This document shows, one piece after another, positions 15,992-23,499 of a DNA stretch of 64,000 nt (within the stretch, counting starts at the first letter, position 1; each line of letters starts with the position of its first letter). A model generated the notes under the pieces. The model was not told where the DNA came from. It did no database searches and saw only the letters and a program-made list of their open reading frames with translations. This DNA is from Bacillota bacterium (GTDB taxonomy: Bacteria; Bacillota; Clostridia; Christensenellales; SZUA-584), in the NCBI GenBank assembly GCA_023459495.1, contig JAEWTL010000013.1, forward strand, positions 186,001 to 250,000, written 5' to 3'. Both the position numbers and the translations under genes were made by a program.

Positions 15992-17068
15992 ATGAGACTG
16001 CAGGAGTACAAAGCGCCCGATTTTTCGTTACCCGTTTTTATCAGCGCGCCCGACGTGATCCTCGCCGAAGCGGAACAGGACGGACTCGTGCCCAAGGGCT
16101 ATCACGCGACCAGCATCTACCCGGAATACTTCAAGATCGGCGGCGAATGGCGGCTGATTGAACGCAGCCGCATGGACTGCGCCGTGGTCGTCCGCGACGG
16201 CATGCCCTACGCCGTGGAGCACCGCAACGTCCGCAAGGGCGACTCCGTGGCACTGGGCCGCACCGAAAACGGCACCTCAGGCATCTATATGCACATGGAC
16301 GGCTTTATGAGCGAGGCGGAGGAACGCGACGGCTTTGCCTTCCGCGGCTCGCGCACGCGTGAAACCTCCTATTCCCGCGATTACGACAGCCTGTACGAGC
16401 TGCTGCGCTACGAGAAGGAGCACGGCTTTGTGGTCTGGGTGCTCGGCCCCGCGTGTACGTTCGATTTCGACTCGCGCCGCGCCATGTCCTCGCTCGTGCG
16501 CCGCGGATATGTGCATGCGCTGTTCGGCGGCAATGCGCTGGCCACACACGATCTGGAGGCCGCGGTATTCCGCACCGCCCTGGGACAGGATATCTACACG
16601 CAGCGCAGCATCCCCAACGGCCATTACCACCACCTCGACACGATTAACCTCGTGCGTGAGAGCGGAGGCATCCGTGAATTCATCCGGGCACGCCACATCG
16701 AGGATGGTATCATGGCTTCCGTGGTGCACTGCAACATCCCTTATGTGCTCGCAGGCTCCATCCGCGATGACGGCCCGCTGCCCGACGTCATCGCCAACGT
16801 CTACGAGGCGCAGGCGCAGATGCGCGCGCACCTGACGCAGGCCACCACGGTGATCGCGCTCGCCACGCAGCTGCACGCCATCGCCACGGGCAACATGACC
16901 CCCAGCTATGTCATCAAGGAAGGTGTGATTCGCCCGGTAAGCTTCTATACGGTGGACGTTTCGGAATTCGCCGTGGGCAAGCTGCATGACCGCGGCTCGC
17001 TCTCCGCCCGCTCCATCGTCACCAACGTGCAGGACTTCCTCGTAAATCTGGAACGTGGGTTAAAGTAA
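15992..17068 (+). CDS. TIGR00300 family protein (LOR/SDH, archaeal-type ornithine cyclodeaminase-like)
   Basis: 358 aa from the ATG at 15992; a GTG at 15977 is in frame but poorly spaced. The family blocks are clear: IYPEYFKIGGEWR with RMDCAVVV near the N-terminus, RRGYVHALFGGNALATHDLE (about 175-195), ALGQDIY, and the signature VLAGSIRDDGPLPDVI with a following LHAIATGN. Archaeal members deaminate ornithine to proline with bound NAD; whether that holds here is inference. Typical family members have a GPA.VHTGA block, here GPACTFDF. It sits behind an ArsR regulator and ends at a strong terminator. Confidence 0.8.
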   Translation: MRLQEYKAPDFSLPVFISAPDVILAEAEQDGLVPKGYHATSIYPEYFKIGGEWRLIERSRMDCAVVVRDGMPYAVEHRNVRKGDSVALGRTENGTSGIYMHMDGFMSEAEERDGFAFRGSRTRETSYSRDYDSLYELLRYEKEHGFVVWVLGPACTFDFDSRRAMSSLVRRGYVHALFGGNALATHDLEAAVFRTALGQDIYTQRSIPNGHYHHLDTINLVRESGGIREFIRARHIEDGIMASVVHCNIPYVLAGSIRDDGPLPDVIANVYEAQAQMRAHLTQATTVIALATQLHAIATGNMTPSYVIKEGVIRPVSFYTVDVSEFAVGKLHDRGSLSARSIVTNVQDFLVNLERGLK

Positions 17069-17080
17069 GGTACAACACAA

Positions 17081-17117
17081 AAGGAGCGTCTGTGCAGACG
17101 CTCCTTAATTTTTTCCC
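17081..17117. terminator. Strong bidirectional terminator
   Basis: Perfect stem AAGGAGCGTCTG/CAGACGCTCCTT (17081-17106) with AATTTTTT on the plus side and TTTTG on the minus side, between the convergent TIGR00300 and SDR genes. Confidence 0.9.
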
Positions 17118-17120
17118 GTT

Positions 17121-17909
17121 TTATATCAGTCTGCGCTTTTTAAGCGGCGCGGTCATAAAGCGCGCCATCGCTTTCGCGCCTGTCAGATAAACGAGATGCG
17201 CGTCATTTCTGGTGTTTGCCATCATGCGCGGCACAAAGAACGCAGCCACCGTCTCAGGTGTATCGGCCAGGATGTTAAATACCTTCCTGAACTGTTCGTC
17301 ATGGATAACCGGGGACTCGTCACCCTCAGGTGCCTTCGTGATGAAATCGGTAAGCATCATGCCGGGTGAAAGCCTGCCTGCTTTTACGGATGTATGCGCC
17401 AGCTCTTTGGCCAGCCCTTGCATAAAGTAGGTAAGCGCGCGCTTGGAAGTACCGTAGAGTATCGTCCTTTCCTGAATCATATCGTTGGAGCCCAGCCCTT
17501 CCATGCTCCAGATTTGCCCGCTGCCCTGTGCAATCATATTTTTTGCCGCAACCTGACTGCCATAAATCATCCCGCGTATATTGACGCCGATCAGGCGGTC
17601 AACGTATTCCGCTCCCGTATCCCAGATATATTTGTGCGGGGCGTTCTGCCCGGCGTTGTTGATCCAGATGTCCACTCGGTCAAATCGACTGACAGATTGG
17701 TCCCAAAGCCGCTCCACTTCCTCGACGCGGCTGACGTCGCACTGCACATAGATCACTTTATCTGCGTACCCGGCCAGCGCCTGCTTTGCGGCATCCGGCA
17801 GCGCCGCGTGCCGGCCGGAAAGCACAACGCGGCAACCACACCGAAGGAATTCCTTTGCCATCTCAAGCCCAATTCCACGGGTACTTCCGGTAATCACCAC
17901 CGTTTTCAT
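17121..17909 (-). CDS. Short-chain dehydrogenase/reductase
   Basis: 262 aa from the ATG at 17909 with AAAGGA upstream; the extension to 17963 has no support. The NAD(P) motif TGSTRGIG is at about residues 7-14, NNAGQN follows near 92, and the catalytic pair is YGTSK with a Ser in WSMEGLG. The Gly-rich motif is TGxxxGIG, and an Arg after it suggests NADP. The substrate is unknown. Monocistronic by position. Confidence 0.88.
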   Translation of the reverse strand: MKTVVITGSTRGIGLEMAKEFLRCGCRVVLSGRHAALPDAAKQALAGYADKVIYVQCDVSRVEEVERLWDQSVSRFDRVDIWINNAGQNAPHKYIWDTGAEYVDRLIGVNIRGMIYGSQVAAKNMIAQGSGQIWSMEGLGSNDMIQERTILYGTSKRALTYFMQGLAKELAHTSVKAGRLSPGMMLTDFITKAPEGDESPVIHDEQFRKVFNILADTPETVAAFFVPRMMANTRNDAHLVYLTGAKAMARFMTAPLKKRRLI

Positions 17910-18003
17910 GCGCTGTCCTTTCCCGGCCCTTCCGGACCGTACCCTTTGGGCCCATTCTACCACGCTTCAGTTTGGATAATCAACGTCGCATCTGCCCATT
18001 GCT

Positions 18004-18032
18004 TTGCATATCTTTCTTCCAACTGCTATAAT
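18004..18032 (+). promoter_or_regulatory. Promoter of the 18051-18570 unit
   Basis: TTGCAT (18004-18009), 17 bp, TATAAT (18027-18032); the ATG at 18051 follows after a GGGGG ribosome site, so the leader is only about 12 nt. Confidence 0.75.
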
Positions 18033-18050
18033 ATGCTTAGGGGGTGGCCT

Positions 18051-18278
18051 ATGAAAAAGCACACCAAAAAACTGATTGCACCCATCGTCATCACGGCGTT
18101 GCTGGCGGCGTATCTCATCGTGTACGTGTTTGTCATTACCCTGATACCCGTCACGCTGTGGATCAAAATCGTGGGCGCGGTCATACCCCTCGCGCTGATT
18201 GGCGTGTGCATTTTTGTGCTCGTCGAGCGTATCAAAGAAGTCAGGAGCGGTGAAGAAGATGATCTTAGTAACTACTGA
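18051..18278 (+). CDS. Small two-helix membrane protein upstream of YbjQ
   Basis: 75 aa from the ATG at 18051 with GGGGGTGG upstream. A Lys-rich start (MKKHTKK) precedes two hydrophobic helices at about residues 9-32 and 37-57 and a charged tail. Its last 20 bases overlap the start of the YbjQ gene, so translation is probably coupled. Function unknown. A much longer in-frame upstream extension is antisense to the SDR gene and is rejected. Confidence 0.75.
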   Translation: MKKHTKKLIAPIVITALLAAYLIVYVFVITLIPVTLWIKIVGAVIPLALIGVCIFVLVERIKEVRSGEEDDLSNY

Positions 18279-18570
18279 AACCATCACAGGCAAAACGCTT
18301 GAAATGGTGGGCCTCGTCAAGGGCAGCACCATCCAAACGCGCAACATCGGCCGGGACATCACGCAGGCATTCAAGACGCTCGTGGGCGGTGAGCTCAAGG
18401 CGTACAACGAGATGATGAACAACGCGCGGGCACTGGCCACCAAGCGCATGGTGGAGGAAGCTGAAACGCTGGGCGCGGACGCCATCGTATGCATCCGCTA
18501 TGCATCGGCGGCGGTCATGTCGGGCGCGGCAGAGGTTGTCGCCTACGGCACTGCGGTAAAGTTTAAATAA
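18259..18570 (+). CDS. YbjQ/DUF74 family protein
   Basis: 103 aa from the ATG at 18259 with GGAG about 12 bp upstream. The family pattern is clear: ILVTTETITGKTLEMVGLVKG, then a GELKAYNEMMNNARALA helix and GADAIVCIRYAS. YbjQ proteins are pentameric and have been called heavy-metal-binding, but their role is not settled. The reading frame starts inside the preceding membrane protein gene; the two may act together at the membrane. Confidence 0.9.
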   Translation: MILVTTETITGKTLEMVGLVKGSTIQTRNIGRDITQAFKTLVGGELKAYNEMMNNARALATKRMVEEAETLGADAIVCIRYASAAVMSGAAEVVAYGTAVKFK

Positions 18571-18582
18571 GTCAAAAACAAG

Positions 18583-18614
18583 CAGGGCCGAGCAAAGATG
18601 CACGGCCCTGTTTT
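18583..18614 (+). terminator. Terminator after the YbjQ unit
   Basis: CAGGGCCG (18583-18590) pairs with CGGCCCTG (18603-18610), followed by TTTTC. Confidence 0.85.
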
Positions 18615-18639
18615 CATTCGGATTGACTGTTGTCTATGC

Positions 18640-20268
18640 TCAGGCTTCCTTGCCGACGCCGCTGAAGCAACCGCTGACGTATTCGGCGTCCGCCTTCTTT
18701 TTGCCCGCGATCTGCACAATGATCGTGACAAGGATCGAAACCGGCAGGCCGATGAACAGCGGGTCGAGGTTCTGGATGAACGTGCTGGAGCTGAGCGTCT
18801 GCGCCGCACCGCCGGTCAGGGCACTAACCAGCCCGAACACTCCCGCCTCCTTGGCGTGGAATAACAGCATCCAGAGCAAACTCGCGATGAACCCGGCAAC
18901 CATACCGGAAATCGCCGCCGTCTTGGTCAGCTTTTTGGAGTACAGCGCGCCTACGTACATGGGCAGAAACGCGGCTCCGCACAGGCCAAAGAACAGCCCC
19001 GTCGCAATCGCAATCGCGCCGTTCCATATTTGCGGCAGCACGTAAGACAGCACGACCGTCAGTATAATCGTAATCAGCGTGCCGATACGCGTCGCCAGCA
19101 TGCTCTTCTGACTTGTGGATTTCTCATAGTTGATGATGTCCCGGCCCGCCGCCGTGCCCATCGCGTGGAACTGTGAGCTGATCGTGGACATTCCGGCCGC
19201 CATCAGCACGACCATGAATATCGTCACGAACCACGGCGGGGTGAACGTGTTGAGGAACGCCGGGATGATGCCGTCGATCCCCGCCTTACCGGCCGCTTCG
19301 ATAGCAATCTGGCCGGAAGCGTTGAAAAACATCACGTTGGAAAGCGCGCCTACGACGAACGCTACACCCGTCATCAGCAGGATGAATACGCCGCCGATGG
19401 GTATCGCGCGGTTGATCTCGCGATCACTTTTGACCGTCATGAACCGCACCGCCAGCTGCGGCTGAGCCAGCACGCCGATGCCCACGCCCGCCACAATGCT
19501 CGTCACCACGGTCATCCAGTTTTTAGAGAAAAGCTCGGGCATAGAGGTCCACCCGGTAAAGCCGGGCAGGAATGTTGCCGTTTTCTCTGCCACCACCGGA
19601 TTCTTGACGAGATCGGTCAGCGCCTGATGCGCCTGCGTGATGCCTCCCAGCTTTGAATATACGATGACGATCAGCGTCAGCATACCGAGAATCATCAGCG
19701 AGCCTTGGAACGCGTCTGAATACATCACGCCCTTGAGGCCGCCGAAGATGACGTACAGCGCAACGATCACCGCAAACAGCGCCAACGCAAAGTTGTAGTC
19801 CAGACCCAATCCAGTAGACAAAATTTGCGTCACGCCGATCATCACCGCCGCCGTATAGACGGGCATGAATATGAAGATGACCCACCCGGCAAACTTCTGG
19901 ATGAACTTCGAATTAAACCGCTTGCCCAGCAGCTCAGGGAATGTATGCGCGTCAAGGTTGCGCCCGATATGGCGCGTGCGTTTCCCGAAGAATATAAATG
20001 CAATGAAGATGCCTAAAAAGATATTGAGAAACGTCAGCCACAACAGGCTCATGCCGCCAAAGAAACCGGCGTATCCGCCAAATCCCACGATGGCGGAGGT
20101 GCTGATGAACGTCGCGCCGTAGGAGAGTGCCATGACAGCCGGGTGTATTTTTCGCCCGCCCAACATAAAGTCCTGCGCGTTTTTGGTTCTTCGCCAGCCG
20201 AGCACGCCGAGGAACGCGACAACAGCAAGGTATACGATAATAATGATAACTTTTACAACAAGGTCCAT
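18640..20268 (-). CDS. Sodium:solute symporter (SSS family)
   Basis: 542 aa with about 13 transmembrane helices. SSS signatures are visible: DFMLGGRKIHPAVMALSYGATFISTSA near the N-terminus, the GGLKGVMYSDAFQG loop and GLFFGLCGAAFLPMYVG near the C-terminus. It imports a solute with sodium; the substrate may be an organic anion, amino acid or vitamin and cannot be told from sequence. The small protein gene at 20302 lies 33 bp upstream in the same transcript, and the mRNA begins with an attenuator-like leader (20532-20615). Confidence 0.92.
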   Translation of the reverse strand: MDLVVKVIIIIVYLAVVAFLGVLGWRRTKNAQDFMLGGRKIHPAVMALSYGATFISTSAIVGFGGYAGFFGGMSLLWLTFLNIFLGIFIAFIFFGKRTRHIGRNLDAHTFPELLGKRFNSKFIQKFAGWVIFIFMPVYTAAVMIGVTQILSTGLGLDYNFALALFAVIVALYVIFGGLKGVMYSDAFQGSLMILGMLTLIVIVYSKLGGITQAHQALTDLVKNPVVAEKTATFLPGFTGWTSMPELFSKNWMTVVTSIVAGVGIGVLAQPQLAVRFMTVKSDREINRAIPIGGVFILLMTGVAFVVGALSNVMFFNASGQIAIEAAGKAGIDGIIPAFLNTFTPPWFVTIFMVVLMAAGMSTISSQFHAMGTAAGRDIINYEKSTSQKSMLATRIGTLITIILTVVLSYVLPQIWNGAIAIATGLFFGLCGAAFLPMYVGALYSKKLTKTAAISGMVAGFIASLLWMLLFHAKEAGVFGLVSALTGGAAQTLSSSTFIQNLDPLFIGLPVSILVTIIVQIAGKKKADAEYVSGCFSGVGKEA

Positions 20269-20301
20269 ACTACCATCCTCCCATTCAAACTGTATTGAAC
20301 G

Positions 20302-20484
20302 CTAAACGTCCAGATTTTCCGTGATTTCCTTGTCCTCCTCTTCCCAGTTCACGTCTTTCTTGAGTTCGCTTTCTGTCTCCGCGCCTTTGTTCCACTTCAC
20401 AATGCCGTAAACGACACAAGCGAGGGCAGAAGCGATACACAGGACGTACGCCAAAAAAATTGAGAAATCACCCATTCCCAGCAT
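20302..20484 (-). CDS. Symporter small accessory subunit
   Basis: 60 aa from the ATG at 20484 with AAGGAAGG 7 bp upstream. One transmembrane helix (SIFLAYVLCIASALACVVYGIV) is followed by a strongly acidic tail (WNKGAETESELKKD, then EEEDKEITENLDV). Very small single-span proteins of this type occur directly before SSS transporters in anaerobes, comparable to the PanF/YhdT pairing. The role as accessory subunit is inferred from position and architecture. Confidence 0.78.
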   Translation of the reverse strand: MLGMGDFSIFLAYVLCIASALACVVYGIVKWNKGAETESELKKDVNWEEEDKEITENLDV

Positions 20485-20531
20485 GAGATCACCTTCCTTG
20501 TTATTTAATTGGAGTCTGACAATATAAAAAA

Positions 20532-20615
20532 CCCTCCGGCATGACCGAAGGGTAAACAAAGACTGAGTTCACCGTGCTGCAAAAATGAAATCTCTACCCC
20601 GTATTACCATGCTAC
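20532..20615 (-). promoter_or_regulatory. Attenuator-like leader RNA of the symporter operon
   Basis: On the minus strand the leader has GGGGTAG (20600-20594), a hairpin GAG..TTCA/TGAACTC, then TACCC (20554-20550), which can pair with GGGTA. TACCCTTCGG also starts the 5' arm of an intrinsic terminator: CCCTTCGG/CCGGAGGG (20552-20532) followed by six U. The two pairings exclude each other, the layout of a riboswitch or other attenuator. I cannot match it to a known riboswitch class. Confidence 0.6.
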
Positions 20616-20621
20616 AACAGA

Positions 20622-20650
20622 AATATACGACAAATCGCTTAGCGTGTCAA
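20622..20650 (-). promoter_or_regulatory. Strong promoter of the symporter operon
   Basis: Minus strand TTGACA (20650-20645), 17 bp, TATATT (20627-20622). Transcription is expected near 20615, about 130 nt before the first start codon. Confidence 0.85.
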
Positions 20651-20720
20651 ACTTTATTTCAGGGCAGCGCAGACCGTCATTTCAACCTTCCCGCGCGATC
20701 CTGAAAACGTAGGGCTGCCC

Positions 20721-21713
20721 TCAGCCGCCCAGATACTCCTCAAGGCACTGCCCGCTTTGCCGCATGGCCTGCGCAGCCTCCACACCCACAAAACGCCAGT
20801 GCCACGGCTCGTAGATTACGCCTGTGATGTCCGCCTTACCGTCCGGGTAACGCATAATGAAGCCATAGTTCGCAGCGTTGGCCCATAGCCACTTGAACGC
20901 CAGCGTATTTGCAAACCCTTTGTTGCGTTTGGTATAGGAAGGCGTTACGATGTCGAGCGCAAGACCGGTCTGATGCTCGCTCGTATTAGGCCGCGCGGTG
21001 ATCGTGGACGCTTCACGCTCCGCGTCCTCACGGCTGTAGCCCTGCGCAATGTAGCTTTGCACCTTTGCCTCAAACTGCGCGCTTTGCGTCTCATAGCTGC
21101 GGTACGCGTCGACGAGCTTGAACTCCACGCCGTCCTCCGCCGCAGCGGCAAACATGGCTGTACAGATATCGGAGATGCGCGCATCCACCTGCCCACCCTC
21201 AAAGTCCGCCAGCTCCGCCTCATACCCATCCGGCAGAAGGCTCCACTGGTTTACGAGTATCATCGTCCATTCGCCCGAAGGCACGGCGATATCCGGTCCG
21301 CGCAAGGCAAGCAGATAATCCCGGCTCACATAACCTTCAAGGCTTCCGTAAACGATCTTCGCCCAGCCGCTCGTATATTCCACTACATCCACCGTATCGC
21401 CCGCGGGCAGCTTGCCCAGCACTTCAGCATCCGTCCCCGCGGACGCACGGATGTTGGCCGACTCTTTGGCAATGCACACGGCCTGACCCGCATAACTCGG
21501 CGTAGGCGTGGGTGTGGGCGCAGCGCTTTTCTGCACGGTCGTCGACACAGGGGTTGGCGAGGGCATTGCCGCAGCCATCACCGTTGCAGTGGGCGTCGGG
21601 CTGGCAGTTGTGCTCTCCTTCGGTCCTCCCTGTGTTCCACACCCTGCAAGCGTCAGCATGGCGGCCACCCCCGCCGCAATGCGTATTCCGAATCGATCAT
21701 AAACCTTCCTCAT
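20721..21713 (-). CDS. VanY-type D-Ala-D-Ala carboxypeptidase lipoprotein with SH3b domain
   Basis: 330 aa from the ATG at 21713 with GAAGAAGG upstream. A lipobox LAGC at about residue 25 is followed by a Thr/Pro/Ser stalk, an SH3b domain (about 75-140, SANIRASAGTDAEVLGKLPAGD) and an M15 peptidase domain. The zinc-site motifs SEHQTGLALDI (SxHxxGxAxD) and EPWHWRFV are intact. It would remove the terminal D-alanine from peptidoglycan stem peptides outside the cell. No VanR/S or other resistance genes are adjacent, so a housekeeping role in wall maturation is more likely than glycopeptide resistance. Confidence 0.92.
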   Translation of the reverse strand: MRKVYDRFGIRIAAGVAAMLTLAGCGTQGGPKESTTASPTPTATVMAAAMPSPTPVSTTVQKSAAPTPTPTPSYAGQAVCIAKESANIRASAGTDAEVLGKLPAGDTVDVVEYTSGWAKIVYGSLEGYVSRDYLLALRGPDIAVPSGEWTMILVNQWSLLPDGYEAELADFEGGQVDARISDICTAMFAAAAEDGVEFKLVDAYRSYETQSAQFEAKVQSYIAQGYSREDAEREASTITARPNTSEHQTGLALDIVTPSYTKRNKGFANTLAFKWLWANAANYGFIMRYPDGKADITGVIYEPWHWRFVGVEAAQAMRQSGQCLEEYLGG

Positions 21714-21753
21714 ATTTTGCCTTCTTCTAAAGCTTATACCTTCCCACAACGAA

Positions 21754-21832
21754 TGTCATCCTGACAAGCAACACGAGGAAGGAGCTTGCCCCTTCGGCTG
21801 TGATGGGATGCTTCGCTACGCTCAGCATGACA
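21754..21832. repeat. Imperfect palindromic repeat
   Basis: TGTCATCCTGA (21754-21764) pairs with TCAGCATGACA (21822-21832) around an inner GGAGC/GCTTC region, a MITE-like intergenic element. Its end touches the 3' end of the methyltransferase gene. Confidence 0.6.
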
Positions 21833-21840
21833 CTCGCGCG

Positions 21841-23484
21841 CTATATCGTCCATATGGGCGTGCCGGGCGACATCTGCTTTAGCCGCTCCGCCGCATCTGC
21901 GCCGCTTTCTGTTTTGCAGTCCTGCCGCAAAGCATACCGTTTTATGCCCGACGATACCAATGCATCCAGTACTGCCTTTGTCATGGTCTCCGTAAAGCAG
22001 GCTGCCAATTCACCGCTCTCCGCAATATAGATGTTCGCGCCGCCTGCCTTCAGCGTCTCATACCGCAGGTCGAGCGGCAGCCCGCTTTTCAGCAGTGCCG
22101 CATAAAAACGCTCCTCCCCGCCATCCTCCGACCTGCCGATGCGGAACACGCGGAAGCCTGTATCGCCGCTGTATTCCTTTGCCGCAATGCGCAACCGCTG
22201 TTTGCCAATCTCCGAAAGCCGGTGCGGCGCGCCGATGCCGTCCAGAAACGATATCGCCCGCCGCGCGGCAGCCTGAGTTTCGCCGGATGCGCTGTGCGCT
22301 GTCTCGTCCAGATCCTCGTCAATCTGCACCATGATGAAGCGGCTCTGCCTGTCCCATTGCGCGTTGCTTTTCATTACGGCGTGCGCGGTCGTGGCCGACC
22401 CGGCAAAGAAATCGAGCACGATGCCGTCCGTTTCCCGCATTCCGGTGAGCTCCAGCACCTTTTCGAGGAACGCTACAGGTTTCTTACCGTTGCGGAACTC
22501 CACGCCGCCTTCCCGCCCCACGCGGTTGAACGCGTGCTCGAAGTCGAGGAGGTTGGGGTATGGCACAGCCCGTTCCGTACGCCGCTGCGGCACACCCTGA
22601 AAGTAGTCGCCGTTTCTGCGCCGATCCGTATCAGGAGTCAGAAAGTACCGAAAGTCCAGCGCGTCGTCGCCGATATCCGGTACCTTGAACAGCAGCCCCT
22701 TTTCGCCGCTGTACGCGTCGAGGTATTTCATGTAAAAGCGGCCGCTGCTGTTGCCTTCCTTCAGCGAGCCGCGGATGCTGATTCGCTTCAAGCTCTGCAG
22801 GCCAGCTTCGCCCCGGACCAGCCGGTACTGCCCGGGCCGGAACACCTGCACGGTTCTCGCGCCCATCGTTACCGTTTCTGACGGAGCCGATAGTTCCTCC
22901 ACGCGCCACACATAGTCGTCCGCGTGGCCCTGCGCCTTCTGCTTGGGTGCATTGAACGCGTGCGATTTACGGTACAGCAGCAGGTATTCCGCCACCTCGT
23001 GGTAGTCCTTGTCGCCCTTCAGAATGCGGCTTTCGTGGCGCACCTTGACCGTAAAGGTCGTCAGATAATTGTCTTCGTCGAAGACCTCGTCGCACAGCAG
23101 CTTCAAGTGGAACAGCTCGTTCTCGCTGATGCTGAGCGCGATTGCGCCGTCCTCGCGCAGCAGCTCCCGTGCCAGCGCAAGCCGCGGGGCCATCAGACCG
23201 AGCCATTCGGCATGGCCGAACTCGTCGTGATAGATGAAGCCCCCGCCGGTGTTGTAGGGCGGATCGATATAGACCAGCCGCACAGCGCCCGCGTAGCTGC
23301 GGCGCAGCAGGCGCAGCGCTTCGAGGTTGTCGCCCTCTATATAGACATTGCGCGTCGCGTCCCAGTCCGCGCTGCCTTCCCTGCATGGCAACAGCGTATG
23401 GCGGGCGGGTGTGTTCGCCTCCGCGAGGCTTTGCTCCCTTCCCTCCCAGATCAGGCTGCAGCGCTTGGCATCCTGCCTGTCCAT
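21841..23484 (-). CDS. Orphan adenine-specific DNA methyltransferase (beta class, Mod-like)
   Basis: 547 aa. The catalytic motif DPPYNTG (residues 74-80) precedes the AdoMet motif LDFFAGSATTAHAV near 360, the order of beta-class N6-adenine methyltransferases such as type III Mod. GDNLEAL before the DPPY block also fits. Between and after these lie a variable region and a long C-terminal domain that would read the DNA target. It modifies adenine with AdoMet. No Res or other endonuclease gene flanks it: galM is 15 bp upstream and VanY downstream, so it looks like an orphan or epigenetic methylase. The recognition site is unknown. Confidence 0.88.
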   Translation of the reverse strand: MDRQDAKRCSLIWEGREQSLAEANTPARHTLLPCREGSADWDATRNVYIEGDNLEALRLLRRSYAGAVRLVYIDPPYNTGGGFIYHDEFGHAEWLGLMAPRLALARELLREDGAIALSISENELFHLKLLCDEVFDEDNYLTTFTVKVRHESRILKGDKDYHEVAEYLLLYRKSHAFNAPKQKAQGHADDYVWRVEELSAPSETVTMGARTVQVFRPGQYRLVRGEAGLQSLKRISIRGSLKEGNSSGRFYMKYLDAYSGEKGLLFKVPDIGDDALDFRYFLTPDTDRRRNGDYFQGVPQRRTERAVPYPNLLDFEHAFNRVGREGGVEFRNGKKPVAFLEKVLELTGMRETDGIVLDFFAGSATTAHAVMKSNAQWDRQSRFIMVQIDEDLDETAHSASGETQAAARRAISFLDGIGAPHRLSEIGKQRLRIAAKEYSGDTGFRVFRIGRSEDGGEERFYAALLKSGLPLDLRYETLKAGGANIYIAESGELAACFTETMTKAVLDALVSSGIKRYALRQDCKTESGADAAERLKQMSPGTPIWTI

Positions 23485-23499
23485 CGCGTCCCCGCGTGC

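Noticed and set aside
16277..16987. A 236-residue minus-strand frame
   Set aside because: Antisense of the TIGR00300 gene, His/Arg-rich low-complexity translation, no ribosome site.
17394..18050. Long extension upstream of the small protein at 18051
   Set aside because: It is antisense to the SDR gene; the promoter at 18004-18032 lies inside it.
20721..21713. Vancomycin-resistance function for the VanY-type peptidase
   Set aside because: No VanR/S, VanH/A/X or related genes are present; SH3b and lipobox fit a housekeeping wall enzyme.
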